Shown here in pieces: positions 37,433-47,252 of a DNA stretch of 64,000 nucleotides. Position 1 is the stretch's first letter. Every line of letters begins with the position of its first letter. The stretch spans positions 4,902,001-4,966,000 of the forward strand of contig NC_014248.1 of NCBI RefSeq assembly GCF_000196515.1. Reading direction: 5' to 3'. Below the pieces are notes generated by a model. That model was not told the DNA's origin. It did no database searches and saw only the letters and a list, made by a program, of their open reading frames with translations. The position numbers were made by a program, and so were the translations under genes. Source of the DNA: 'Nostoc azollae' 0708 (GTDB lineage Bacteria > Cyanobacteriota > Cyanobacteriia > Cyanobacteriales > Nostocaceae).

Positions 37433-38476
37433 ATGATAGAATTCAATGTAAATCATGGAGATGAAAGGACTAATTCCTACAATCATTATCCAGATTTTTC
37501 TGCAGTTGGCTATCAAGTCATTAAAGAGTTAGGACGCAACTCAGAAGGAGGACGCATTACTTATTTAGCTAATCACATGAACTCTCAGCAAAAAGTAGTA
37601 ATTAAAGAATTTTGTTTTGCGGATATAACGGCTGACTGGTCTGGTGTGAAAGCCTATGAAAGGGAAATTCAACTTTTGCAACTATTGGATGCTCCCCGCA
37701 TCCCTCGTTATCTAAATTATTTTGAAAAATCTGGTTTTTTCTATCTCATCCAGGAATATAAAAAAGCCCCATCTTTAGGTTCAAAACGCTGCTCTTATCC
37801 TGAAGAAGTCAAACAAATTACTTTGTGAATTTTAGATATTTTGGTTTATCTACAAAAACATACACCTCCGATTATTCATCGAGATATTAAACCAGAAAAT
37901 ATTTTAGTAGATAAAAAATTAAACATTTATCTTGTTGATTTTGGGTTAGCGAAACTCCAAGATACTAAAGTAGATTTGAGTACCTTTGTAGCAGGTACTC
38001 CTGGATTCATACCACCAGAAGAACAATTTGGTCATGGGTTAACAGAAGCTTCAGATTTATATAGTTTAGGTGCAACATTAATTTGCTTACTAACTAATAC
38101 CCATGCTAAAGATATCGGTCAATTAATGGATGACAACTATGGCTTCAATTGTCAGAAATTACTTCCTCATCTCAGTCTAAGTTTTCGGTCATGGTTAAGA
38201 AAAATGGTAGAACCTAACCAGAAACAACGCTATACTAATGCTGCGGATGCTTTAAAGGAACTCAAGCCAATTCGTCTGCTTACTTCAGGAAAAAAGATAG
38301 ATTATTTAGTTTCAGCAATAGATCATAAAGAAACTATAGCTATGCTAGGGTTAGCTACTCTGGGAATATTAGCTACACTAGGAACTAATTTGATGGTTTA
38401 TCAACCTGGTAATGCTATTAATTCCAATGCTCAATTTAAGCTAAATATCACAGATAATATTCCTAAAATGCGTTAA
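37433..38476 (+). pseudogene. Serine/threonine protein kinase with one in-frame TGA
   Basis: The protein starts MIEFNVNHGDERTN and shows the kinase subdomains GYQVIKELGRNSEGGRITYLA, VVIKEF (catalytic Lys), LLDAPRIPRYLNYF, then a TGA at about 37826 after KQITL, then in the same frame ILDILVYLQKH, IIHRDIKPENILV (HRD loop), IYLVDFGLAKL (DFG), GTPGFIPPEE, and a C-terminal region with a membrane helix (ETIAMLGLATLGILATLG). The only defect is this stop; related kinases have a residue such as Trp or Ser there, which fits a single base change. The C-terminal part (37841-38476) is 211 codons open. Read-through or sequence error cannot be excluded. Confidence 0.78.
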
Positions 38477-38484
38477 GTCTTGAA

Positions 38485-38590
38485 GTAAGTATTCAGATAT
38501 CACCAGTCAGATTTTTCAGGCTAACGCCAAAAATACCTATTTGATAATTAACTAATTTCTCAAACATTCTGACTCCTGACTCCTGAATTC
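38485..38590. repeat. 106-bp dispersed repeat, copy 1
   Basis: Begins GTAAGTATTCAG and contains TTTTTCAGGCTAACGCCAAA and TTCTCAAACATTCTGACTCC. A near-identical ungapped copy lies at 60079-60184. No terminal repeats were recognised. Confidence 0.75.
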
Positions 38591-38634
38591 CTACGTGTTT
38601 TACGCACTATCTTTATTTTATCTTTGGTTGACTG

Positions 38635-39376
38635 TTAATCTGTATTTTTTGCACTAGTTGCTTGTACTTCCTCAACTAATAAACCCAAAGCTTCGGCTAT
38701 TTGTTCCACACTCAAACCCATTTGTAATAATTTGGGTATGGCATCTTCTCTAGCTTTTTCTGCTTGTTCAGCCTGTTGTTTTTCTTTATCTACCTGTTGA
38801 GCAATTTCTGCGTAAGTTAAAAATGGTCTACCCTCAGGATGATAAAGCTGTAAAGTCTCCTCACCTAATAGAAACCGAATTTTTCAACGCGGACTCACAA
38901 AGTCTATTATTTCAGAAATGAAATCCAAACCATCTTCACCTCTTAACCAACCTTGGAGATGACTTTCTTCAGGATCATATCATATATAATAGTATTCTTG
39001 CACTCCATAACGATCATAGAAAAGTAATTTTCTCTCTATTTCCGATTTTGTATTGCTGGGAGAAAGAATTTCAAATACTACTTGAGGTGGAATATTATCT
39101 TCTTGCCATTTGTAGATAGGAAAGTCTATCTTTTTTTTGTCTACCTAAGACCACTAATACATCAGGTGCAGTGACAATGGTGTTTTTTCCTTCCACTGGA
39201 TACCAAGATCAATCTCCAGCAACAAATACATTTGGGTCATCAGCAAAAAGATAATCTAAGTTTTGCTGAATTTCTACTAACCAGCGAAATTGAATAGTAT
39301 TGTTTGACACCGGTTGTCCGTCGCAATCTGGGTAAATGACTTCTGGCTGGCTTGGGGCTGAGATTTGCAAAACCAT
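38635..39376 (-). pseudogene. Uma2-family (PD-(D/E)XK) endonuclease, broken
   Basis: Reading from the ATG at 39376 gives MVLQISAPSQPEVIYPD, QFRWLVEIQQNLDYLFAD, VFVAGD-SWYPVEGKNTIVTAPDVLVVLGRQK (the conserved PDV...G nuclease core, with a stop after GD) and, in other frames, the later core (EILSPSNTKSEIERKLLFYDRYG) and LLGEETLQLYHPEGRPF. The helical tail EQAEKAREDAIPKLLQMG follows. At least one stop and two frameshifts are needed. Uma2 genes are very abundant in cyanobacteria and their role is unknown. Confidence 0.75.
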
Positions 39377-39513
39377 AACTCTATCGTCAACAAGATTTTA
39401 GTATTAATATGTTCAAGTTAACAGATGATCTTGCCTGTCTCCTAGCATATCTTGAATAAAAATAGTATTATTAAGAACTGTTTCACAGTGCAACTTTCTC
39501 CTAGCCTGTCAAT

Positions 39514-42450
39514 ATGTCAGAACACCTAGCAACATCTTTAAATCATCGTCTTCCTTACCCCGACAACAGCCAGAATACTATTCGGATTCGGGGTGCTAGG
39601 CAGCATAATCTGAAAAATATTGATTTAGAACTACCTCGCGATCGCTTGATTGTCTTTACCGGCGTTTCTGGTTCTGGTAAGTCGTCTTTGGCGTTTGATA
39701 CCATCTTTGCAGAAGGTCAGCGGCGTTATGTGGAATCTCTCAGCGCCTATGCTCGGCAATTTTTGGGACAGTTGGATAAACCTGATGTGGAAGCGATTGA
39801 AGGTTTAAGTCCCGCGATTTCCATTGATCAAAAATCAACTTCCCATAATCCTCGTTCGACGGTGGGAACGGTAACGGAAATTTATGATTATCTGCGCTTG
39901 TTATATGGTCGTGCTGGTGAACCCCATTGTCCTAAATGCGATCGCTGTATTTCTCCCCAAACCATTGACGAGATGTGCGATCGCATCATGGAACTTCCAG
40001 ACCGCACCCGTTTCCAAATTCTCGCACCTGTCGTCCGGGGGAAAAAGGGAACTCACGGCAAATTATTATCTAGTTTAGCCGCACAAGGATTTGGCAGGAT
40101 TAAGGTCAATGGAGAGGTTTTAGAACTATCTGACTTCATTGAGTTAGATAAAAATATTACACATAATATAGAACTGGTTATTGATAGGTTAGTTAAAAAA
40201 GACGGTATTCAAGAGCGTTTAGTTGATTCTCTCACCACCTGCCTTAACCAATCCAACGGGATTTCTATAATCGAAGTATTAAATCATACCTGCCATAAAG
40301 TAAAGCAGGAGGTACCACATAGTAAGTATATATCAAATGGGGGAGAAAATCAAGATATTTCCGCACAAGAATTAGCATCAGAAATGGTATTTTCAGAAAA
40401 CTTTGCTTGTCCAGAACATGGTGCAATTATGGAAGAATTATCACCACGTTTGTTTTCTTTTAATTCTCCCTATGGTGCTTGTTCCCATTGTCATGGCATT
40501 GGGACTTTAAAAAGATTTTCTCCAGAACTGGTCATACCTAACCAAGATTCGCCCATGTATGCTGCGCTCGCACCTTGGTCAGAAAAAGAAAATTCCTACT
40601 ATTTAGAATTACTGTATAGTTTAGGACAAGCCTATGGATTTGAATTACAGACCCAGTGGAGCAAATTGACACCAGAACAGCAGCAGATAATTTTATATGG
40701 AGAAGAAAAACCCGCAGAAGGGAAAAAACAAGCCTTTAAAGGAGTAGTTCCCATCTTACAAAGACAATATGAAGGGGGCACAGAATTAGTTAAACAGAAA
40801 CTAGAAGAATATTTAATCGATCAACCTTGTGAAGTTTGTGGAGGAAAGCGGTTAAAACCCGAAGCCTTAGCCGTGAAATTAGGACAATATGGAATTTCAG
40901 ATTTAACCAGCGTCTCCATCCGCGAATGTCGAGAAAGAATAGACCGATTGAAATTGACCCCACGACAAATACAAATTGGCGATTTAGTTCTCAAAGAAAT
41001 TAAAGCCAGATTGCAGTTTTTATTAGATGTCGGGTTAGATTATCTCACGTTAGATCGTCCCGCCATGACATTATCAGGTGGAGAAGGCCAACGAATTCGG
41101 TTAGCAACACAAATTGGTTCTGGATTAACAGGAGTTCTCTACGTTTTAGACGAACCAAGCATCGGTTTACATCAAAGAGATAACGGACGTTTATTGAAAA
41201 CTTTAACCAAATTACGCGACTTAGGAAATACATTAATAGTCGTCGAACATGATGAAGAAACCATACGTGCAGCTAATTATATAGTAGATATTGGTCCTGG
41301 TGCAGGAATTCATGGCGGAAATATTATTTCTCAGGGAAATTTAGAAAATTTATTAAATGCAGAAGCTTCTTTAACCGGTGCTTACCTATCAGGAAGAAGA
41401 GTCATTAATACCCCAGTCTCTAGAAGAGAAGGAAATGGCAGAACTTTAATAATTAGAAACGCTCATCGCAACAACCTCAGAAATATAGATGTCGAAATTC
41501 CTTTAGGTAAACTTGTCGCTGTCACCGGTGTTTCTGGTTCAGGAAAATCTACCTTAATCAATGAACTACTTTATCCAGCATTACAACATCATCTTTTAAA
41601 AAGAATTCCCTTTCCCAAAGATATTGATGAAATTAAAGGTTTAAACTGCGTTGACAAAGCCATAGTCATCGACCAATCACCAATTGGTAGAACTCCCCGT
41701 TCTAACCCAGCAACCTACACCGGAGTCTTCGATATCATTCGAGATGTGTTTTCCCAAACTATCGAAGCCAAAACCAGAGGCTACAAACCGGGACAATTTT
41801 CTTTCAACGTTAAAGGTGGAAGATGTGAAGCTTGTAGCGGACAAGGTGTAAACGTCATTGAAATGAACTTTTTACCTGACGTTTATGTACAGTGTGAAAT
41901 TTGCAAAGGTGCGAGATACAACCGGGAAACATTACAAGTTAAATATAAAGATAAATCAATTTCCGACGTTCTCAATATGACCGTTGAAGAAGCATTAGCA
42001 TTTTGTGAAAACATTCCCAAAGCTGTCACCAGATTACAAACATTAGTGGATGTGGGTTTAGGTTATGTGCAGTTAGGACAACCAGCCACAACTTTATCTG
42101 GTGGAGAAGCACAACGGGTTAAATTAGCAACAGAATTATCTCGACGTGCAACAGGGAAGACTCTTTATTTAATAGATGAACCAACAACAGGATTGTCTTT
42201 TTACGACGTACATAAATTGTTGGATGTTTTACAAAAATTGGTGGATAAAGGAAATTCGATTTTAGTCATTGAACATAATTTAGATGTGATTCGTTGTTCT
42301 GATTGGGTAATAGATTTGGGACCAGAAGGAGGAGATCAAGGAGGACAAATTATTATTGCAGGTACACCGGAAGATGTGGCGGAAAATCAACGTTCTTATA
42401 CTGGGGAATATTTAAGGCAGGTGTTGAAGCAATATTCGGCAGTTGTCTAA
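39514..42450 (+). CDS. uvrA: UvrABC excinuclease subunit A
   Basis: UvrA recognises distorted DNA in nucleotide excision repair and loads UvrB. This 978-residue protein is full length. The first ATPase half has [12 protein letters not shown] (about 49-60), a CPKC-type zinc site, and [12 protein letters not shown] with [11 protein letters not shown] (about 520-550). The second has [15 protein letters not shown] (about 670), the CEAC...CEIC zinc finger, [12 protein letters not shown] and [16 protein letters not shown] (about 885-900). All Walker A and B motifs are intact. Two HIP1 sites lie near its start. It is followed by an inverted repeat that may terminate transcription. Confidence 0.96.
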   Translation: MSEHLATSLNHRLPYPDNSQNTIRIRGARQHNLKNIDLELPRDRLIVFTGVSGSGKSSLAFDTIFAEGQRRYVESLSAYARQFLGQLDKPDVEAIEGLSPAISIDQKSTSHNPRSTVGTVTEIYDYLRLLYGRAGEPHCPKCDRCISPQTIDEMCDRIMELPDRTRFQILAPVVRGKKGTHGKLLSSLAAQGFGRIKVNGEVLELSDFIELDKNITHNIELVIDRLVKKDGIQERLVDSLTTCLNQSNGISIIEVLNHTCHKVKQEVPHSKYISNGGENQDISAQELASEMVFSENFACPEHGAIMEELSPRLFSFNSPYGACSHCHGIGTLKRFSPELVIPNQDSPMYAALAPWSEKENSYYLELLYSLGQAYGFELQTQWSKLTPEQQQIILYGEEKPAEGKKQAFKGVVPILQRQYEGGTELVKQKLEEYLIDQPCEVCGGKRLKPEALAVKLGQYGISDLTSVSIRECRERIDRLKLTPRQIQIGDLVLKEIKARLQFLLDVGLDYLTLDRPAMTLSGGEGQRIRLATQIGSGLTGVLYVLDEPSIGLHQRDNGRLLKTLTKLRDLGNTLIVVEHDEETIRAANYIVDIGPGAGIHGGNIISQGNLENLLNAEASLTGAYLSGRRVINTPVSRREGNGRTLIIRNAHRNNLRNIDVEIPLGKLVAVTGVSGSGKSTLINELLYPALQHHLLKRIPFPKDIDEIKGLNCVDKAIVIDQSPIGRTPRSNPATYTGVFDIIRDVFSQTIEAKTRGYKPGQFSFNVKGGRCEACSGQGVNVIEMNFLPDVYVQCEICKGARYNRETLQVKYKDKSISDVLNMTVEEALAFCENIPKAVTRLQTLVDVGLGYVQLGQPATTLSGGEAQRVKLATELSRRATGKTLYLIDEPTTGLSFYDVHKLLDVLQKLVDKGNSILVIEHNLDVIRCSDWVIDLGPEGGDQGGQIIIAGTPEDVAENQRSYTGEYLRQVLKQYSAVV

Positions 42451-42483
42451 GTGAGGATAGTGAGGATTATGAGTCGAATAAGC

Positions 42484-42542
42484 TCCCCGACTTCTGACAT
42501 CAATTTATAATTTATTTACAAGGTCAAAAAAGAAGTCGGGGA
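42484..42542 (+). terminator. Inverted repeat after uvrA
   Basis: Arms TCCCCGACTTCT and AGAAGTCGGGGA (12 bp) are separated by about 35 bp of AT-rich sequence. No T-run follows, so it may be a repeat rather than a classic terminator. Confidence 0.4.
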
Positions 42543-42622
42543 TCTGGGTATTATATAAAAGCATTCCTAAAATTGTTTACAATCAAATCAGAGCTATCAG
42601 AATATAGGGAAAAAAACTGATT

Positions 42623-42856
42623 ATGCAAAGCATGAAACTAGAATCTCACATTGGTAATGATGGAATATTACACATACCTTTACCCCAGATACGAGATGCT
42701 GATGTAGAAGTAATAATCGTTTATCAATAAAAACCCAAGGCTGAAAAAGCATCACTCGCATCATTAGATTAAATTTGCGCTGATGATCCTATTATCATTG
42801 ATAATGAAGGTATTTTTGATAACCTAGATGAAAAAATAGAAGGAATGTTTGATTAA
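42623..42856 (+). pseudogene. VapB-type antitoxin, with two stops
   Basis: The frame begins MKLESHIGNDGILHIPLPQ, a short DNA-binding-type antitoxin N-terminus, and ends DNEGIFDNLDEKIEGMFD, just 4 bp before the toxin ATG. TAA codons follow VIIVYQ and ASLASLD. The gene order antitoxin-toxin and spacing are those of a vapBC operon. Both partners are dead. Confidence 0.65.
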
Positions 42857-42860
42857 ACAA

Positions 42861-43442
42861 ATGCTCTACCTACTTGATACTAATGTTTGTGTAATGTACT
42901 TGAATGCTCGGTCTGTATCTGTTCAAAACCGGATTTTATCAGTACTAACTAAAGATATAGCTGTATGTTCTGTGGTAAAAGCAGAACTTTCTTATGGTGC
43001 AATGCGAAGTAATAATTCTAAACGCACATTGGAAAAACAACAATCATTTCTCGATCATTAGACCTCTTGCAAAATTGGTTATGTGGTATGATGGAGAGTT
43101 GTAGATTTTATGTATTTTTGTTTGGTGTTATTTGCGATCACTAATTCAAGCATAACCGTGTAACTCTAACTTTTGGCTAAAACAAAGACAACCCCTCTTA
43201 TAACATAAAATTAATTCTGCAAGAGGTCTATTATGATTCTTTACCTTTTAATGATGAAGCTGCTTCTATGTTTTGGTAAAATTCGCGCTCAACTGACTGC
43301 TATAGGAACACCCATCGGCGCGTATGATCTACAAATTACCGCTATTGCCTTAGCTAACAATTTAATATTAGTGACACACAACAATACCAGAGAATTTTCA
43401 CGTATTCCTAAGTTAAAACTGGAAGACTCGGAAAGCAAATAA
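42861..43442 (+). pseudogene. VapC PIN-domain toxin, interrupted by a MITE
   Basis: The N-terminal half MLYLLDTNVCVMYL (first PIN Asp), VVKAELSYGA (Glu) and LEKQQSFLDH ends at the MITE (43059-43230). The other side continues YDSLPFNDEAASMF...GTPIGAYDLQITAIALANNLILVTHNNTREFSRIP with the later acidic residues (GAYD, and Asn in place of Asp in THN). Apart from the insertion, the reading frame holds except for a small shift in SMF-GKIRAQ. VapC toxins are RNases; this gene cannot be active. Confidence 0.8.
43059..43230 (+). mobile_element. MITE copy 3, inside vapC
   Basis: 172 bp with near-perfect ends: TAGACCTCTTGCAAAATTG and AATTCTGCAAGAGGTCTA. Flanks are GATCA-TTA and TTA-TGATTC, so a TTA duplication is consistent with the vapC sequence around it, restoring LDH-YDSLPF. 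Probably the most recent and best preserved copy. Confidence 0.9.
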
Positions 43443-43567
43443 ATTCAGAAATAAAAACTCTTCCTTATTTTTTTCTTCCTTCTTCCTTCGCGCTCTATCC
43501 CTACGGGATGCTACACGAACGCTTCTTCGTGGTTCAATTACCACCCACTTTCAACACCAATGCGAAA

Positions 43568-43987
43568 TCACACCCCCTTCCTAAAAAACTGCCTTAAAAT
43601 CTCGCCCGCTTCCCTATCCCAAGTATCAATATGTTCATAAATCAAACCCTCATTATTCAACTTATAAGTCGAATATCCATTAAAAAATAACCGCGCCTTC
43701 GAGGGAACTCGCAACACACCCTGCACAGTCCACGTTGCTAAAATTGTATTCTCCTCCGACTCACACACATCATGTAAATCAAAAGCAATTTCCCTAAAGA
43801 ACAACTGACCATGAAAACGTAAAGTCCAAAAAATAATCCGATAATTAAACTTACCCTTAAACTTATTCACCGGGTCACGAAAAAAGATATCCTGTGAATA
43901 GATATCATAAAAAATATCCTGCTCAAACAAAGTCGGTAAATCTTGTTTGAGAGTTTCGATAATCTGTTCAGGTTGTAACTTAACCAC
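43568..43987 (-). CDS. DUF2358 domain protein
   Basis: 139 residues. The NTF2-like DUF2358 signature is seen in LPTLFEQDIFYDIYSQDIFFRDPVNKFKGKFNY (about 18-50), LRFHGQLFFREIAFDLHDVC and the end segment GYSTYKLNNEGLIYEHIDTWDRE. The family is confined mostly to cyanobacteria and plants (chloroplast-targeted). Function is unknown. Intact, own unit, with an ATG preceded by a GGGAGAAAATC-like ribosome site. Confidence 0.85.
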   Translation of the reverse strand: MVKLQPEQIIETLKQDLPTLFEQDIFYDIYSQDIFFRDPVNKFKGKFNYRIIFWTLRFHGQLFFREIAFDLHDVCESEENTILATWTVQGVLRVPSKARLFFNGYSTYKLNNEGLIYEHIDTWDREAGEILRQFFRKGV

Positions 43988-44080
43988 TGATTTTCTCCCT
44001 TAAAAATTTTTCTCAATTGTTTCTCTAATCGCTGCAACATGGAAGTAGACCTGCGATAACTCAAATTAATATCTTGTAAA

Positions 44081-45168
44081 TTATTGTAAATCTACCAAAT
44101 TTGGAAATAATGCCGACTGAGCATAGGGTCCTTTTTTTAAAACTTTCGCTAACTGATTATTATTCTCCCGCAAACCTTCATAAAATAAGTATACTTCTCC
44201 ATTAATTCGCAATTGACGATTATATTCAATTATCTGTAATAAATAATCTGGACTAATTCTATAATTTCCTAATTTGATTTGATTAAAATCCCTGGTGCTA
44301 GTGTTCGTAACATAGCATCTGGAAATTAGTTATTTACCAACCTATTAAGAACGCATTTATAACTGAAAAAATCACGTCGATAAGTTTGTGGATGGACAAT
44401 ATCAACAATTCCCCGCTTTCACTAACTTGGTGAATCTTGTAAATATTCTCGAAATCCCCAATCCTAAATATTAGGTGCCACTGAAACTAATAAATCAGGA
44501 TTAACTACTTTCACTTCTTGGTAAAGCAGTGCTAAAACCTTAGATAGAATATTGGCTCGCCACTTTAAACAATGTTTATCCTTGTGGTTCTTTGGTGGAT
44601 ATTTCTTAAACTGTTGACGGTAGCGGTTTACAGTCCATTGATCATATCTACCTTCCCATGCTAACGCCGGAAAAAGATCATCTCCCTGAATTCCATCAAC
44701 ATCATAATTCTTAACAACTTCCAAAAATAAATTTAATAGAAATTCCTGCACCTGAAAACCAAAAGCATTCAGCCATTCAAAACCATTCTTTTTCAGGAAG
44801 TTACCCTGGTAATTATATGCTCCCCATTCTGGTTTTTGTTGTAATAACATCCCGCCATTTAAATTATAGGAACTGACGAAACCATATTCAAACCAAGCTA
44901 TGACTTTTAAACCTACTCGTCGTACTTCTTCTACTAATTCGGCTAAAGGATCACGCCCTAAAAAACTTGAACCAATTTCTATACCAAACATATTCCACAT
45001 TGTGGAACTCCGATACAAGGTAACTCCTTGATTCCAAACAACAGGAAAGACGACATTAAATCCCGTTTCAGCTAAAAATTCCATTGCTTCAGCAATGTTT
45101 TGTCTTGATCTGAGAACCTGACTATCAGTTGTGGTTAACCAGATACCACGTATTTCTACTTTATTCAT
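44081..45168 (-). pseudogene. Glycosyl hydrolase-like (DUF187/GHL10, COG1649), 3' half degraded
   Basis: The first 234 codons are open: EIRGIWLTTTDSQVLRSRQNIAEAMEFLAETGFNVVFPVVWNQG (start of the DUF187 barrel), AWFEYGFVSSYN and DVDGIQGDDLFPALAWEG, a typical catalytic-face strand. After APNI a stop appears in place of the expected Tyr. DWGFREYLQDS follows in frame, then several shifts lead to FPNLVDLQ before the final stop. Related proteins are about 360-420 residues, and here the last third is broken. Relatives are exported or cytoplasmic carbohydrate-active enzymes of unclear specificity. Confidence 0.75.
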
Positions 45169-45186
45169 TTACACCCTGACACCATT

Positions 45187-45231
45187 TTAGATTTTGGATT
45201 TTGGATTTTGGATTTTGGATTTTGGATTGCG
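45187..45231. repeat. STRR (TTTTGGA)n
   Basis: Six TTTTGGA heptamers in tandem just upstream of the DUF187 gene start, in the position of its promoter or ribosome site. Confidence 0.85.
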
Positions 45232-45532
45232 AATATCTTGCTGGGGACTAGTACCCCAAGGCGCAAATAAACCAACCATTCCAAATCTCTGAAAAGCTCA
45301 CGCCATATACATTTTGGATTTTGTTAGCGTAGGGTATCCGAAGGAGATATTTTGTTAGGGTAGATCTTCTGAAAGAAGCATTTTGAATTCACGACGGTAC
45401 TAGGTTATGTGAATCTGTCAATAGCAATTGTTTTTCCCCTTGGTATAACCTTTAATAGATGTTGTTCTGCAAAAGTTATTGTATAATCTATTTCATAAAC
45501 AGTTACAGTAGTCACCAATTCAATCTGAATTT
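45232..45532. other. Intergenic region with palindromic-type repeats
   Basis: Contains repeat sequence like TTGTTAGCGTAGGGTATCCG (about 45320-45345). No gene seen. Confidence 0.4.
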
Positions 45533-46462
45533 ATGCCTATCATAGAAAATTCTTGGACACACGCTTATATAACTACTAATAGCATCAAATTACATTATGT
45601 CACCCAAGGTGAAGGAATTTTAATGTTAATGTTGCATGGGTTTCCTGAATTTTGCTACTCATGGCGGCATCAAATCCCCGAATTTACCCAAAATTATCAA
45701 GTTGTTGCTCTTGATTTACGTGGCTATAACGATAGTGATAAACCCCAAACACAATCTGCTTATGTCATGGATGAATTTGTTAAATATATTGAAGAAGTAA
45801 TTCAAGGTTTAGGATATGAAAGTTGTGTTTTAGTTGGTCATGATTAGGGTACTGCGATAGCTTGGAATTTTGCCTACGCTCACCCAGACATGATAGAAAA
45901 ACTAATTATACTAAACCTCCCCCATCCAGCCAAATTTTCCCAAGGCTTAAGCACTCCTCAGCAGCTTTTACGCAGTTACTATATCTTTTTGTTTCAACTT
46001 CCTCTGCTTCCCGAACTAGTCATGCAAGCTTCTGACTATGAAGCTATTACCAAAGAAACCTTTCAATAAAAACGCCTTCACCACAGCAGACCTAGCAGCC
46101 TACAAAGACGCTGCTGGTAAAGGAGGAGCAATCACAGCTATGTTAAATTACTATTGTAATATTTTTCAACAGCGCCTCCTCAACAAAAATTGGAGTATTC
46201 TCGAAGTTCCCACCCTCATGATTTGGGGAGAACAAGACACCGCACTAGGAAAAGAACTTACTTTATGGTACTCAAGAATATGTCAAGAACTGACAAATCA
46301 AATATATTCCTAATTCTGGTCATTGGGTTCAGCAGGAACAGCCAGAACCGGTTACAAAGTATATACGAGAATTTCTCGCTTACAACGATCTACGTACTAG
46401 GAAAAAATATTCATTTTGTACCACAGTAAAACCTTATTCTGTAATGCAACTTCAAAATAGTT
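45533..46462 (+). pseudogene. Alpha/beta hydrolase (epoxide hydrolase/haloalkane dehalogenase-like), broken
   Basis: The start MPIIENSWTHAYITTNSIKLHYVTQG and LMLHGFPEFCYSWRHQIPEF are intact up to VLVGHD. There the nucleophile elbow reads HD-stop-G where family members have HDWGG, a TGG to TAG change. The frame then continues TAIAWNFAYAHPDMIEKLIILNLPHP to a second stop after ETFQ. Shifted frames give FTTADLAAYKDAAGKGGAITAMLNYY, LEVPTLMIWGEQDTALGKEL and KYIREFLA. A nearly complete gene with one stop and two shifts. Confidence 0.8.
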
Positions 46463-46674
46463 AACACTAAATTTAGTAACCGCAATTTATCTCAAATCAG
46501 CATTTAGACATACCTCAAACCTAAACCCAGTAGTAGTTAGAGCATTAGTAACCAATTGGAAAAACATCACATCTAGCTTGTGAAATAAATTAACCTTCTT
46601 CCCGCATTTAGTGAGATAATCAATTTGTGAGGAAAAGAACGGATGCTATTCTATATAAGGAAGGGGGAATCATT
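46463..46674. promoter_or_regulatory. Upstream region of the pentapeptide gene
   Basis: AT-rich; an AAGGAAGGGGGAATC ribosome-site region at about 46657-46670 lies directly before the ATG at 46675. No other gene. Confidence 0.4.
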
Positions 46675-47130
46675 ATGAAACGCCAGCTATTAACCGCTAT
46701 AGCCTTAGTCGCTCCCCTATTGTTTGCTAACTCAGTTCAAGCTGGGAATAGACAAGACTTACAAAAACTTTTGTCCAGTGGGGAATGTCAGCGTTGTGAA
46801 CTATCAGGAGTCAACCTCAGCGGCGCTCATCTAATTGGTGCAGATTTACGAGGCGCAAATCTCCGCGGTGCTAACTTAACAGAAGCCAACCTCGAAGGTG
46901 CTGACCTCACAGGCGCAAATTTGACAGGTGCAAATTTAACATCAGCTTTTGTCACCAACGTCAACCTCAAACAAGCTAATCTCAATGGTGCAAACCTAAC
47001 CAGTGCTACTATTAACGATTCCAACGTATATCAAGCATCGATGAATGACCTAACTATTACTGGTGCAGAAATATATAATACTGGTATCGGCATTGGTGGA
47101 GAAGACGCGCAAATTCCTGATTGGAAATAA
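46675..47130 (+). CDS. Exported pentapeptide-repeat protein
   Basis: 152 residues from ATG 46675, preceded by a strong AAGGAAGGGGG ribosome site; the frame is open upstream to 46627 but that start is unlikely. A signal peptide (KRQLLTAIALVAPLLFANSVQA, cleavage about 22) is followed by RQDLQKLLSSGECQRCELSGVNLSG and then about 14 A(D/N)LXX repeats (ADLRGANLRGANLTEANLEG...). These form a right-handed quadrilateral beta-helix. The CxxC at about 35-38 is conserved in related cyanobacterial proteins (LLSTGECxxCDLSG). Periplasmic or luminal location is expected; no enzymatic activity is known. Confidence 0.85.
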   Translation: MKRQLLTAIALVAPLLFANSVQAGNRQDLQKLLSSGECQRCELSGVNLSGAHLIGADLRGANLRGANLTEANLEGADLTGANLTGANLTSAFVTNVNLKQANLNGANLTSATINDSNVYQASMNDLTITGAEIYNTGIGIGGEDAQIPDWK

Positions 47131-47182
47131 ACTCTAGATTAAGGTTGTTTTAGGCGCAATTTACTCATAGAACAAATAGAAA

Positions 47183-47213
47183 ACCTCTGCTTTCATTAAA
47201 ATTAAGCAGAGGT
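47183..47213 (-). terminator. Rho-independent terminator of metK
   Basis: Perfect 10-bp arms ACCTCTGCTT/AAGCAGAGGT around an 11-nt loop. On the minus strand a TTTTC tract follows, so it mainly serves metK; it may also stop transcripts of the convergent pentapeptide gene. Confidence 0.7.
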
Positions 47214-47252
47214 ATGCTCATGGAATATCTTATGATTTAAGACCACCAGATT

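Noticed and set aside
45187-45231. Regular repeat that could suggest a CRISPR array
   Set aside because: The TTTTGGA units are contiguous, with no spacers; it is a short tandem repeat. No CRISPR array was seen anywhere in the window.
37820-45850. In-frame TGA/TAG at Trp positions as a sign of codon reassignment
   Set aside because: Both TGA and TAG terminate intact genes here, and affected genes often carry other lesions, so mutation decay is the simpler reading.
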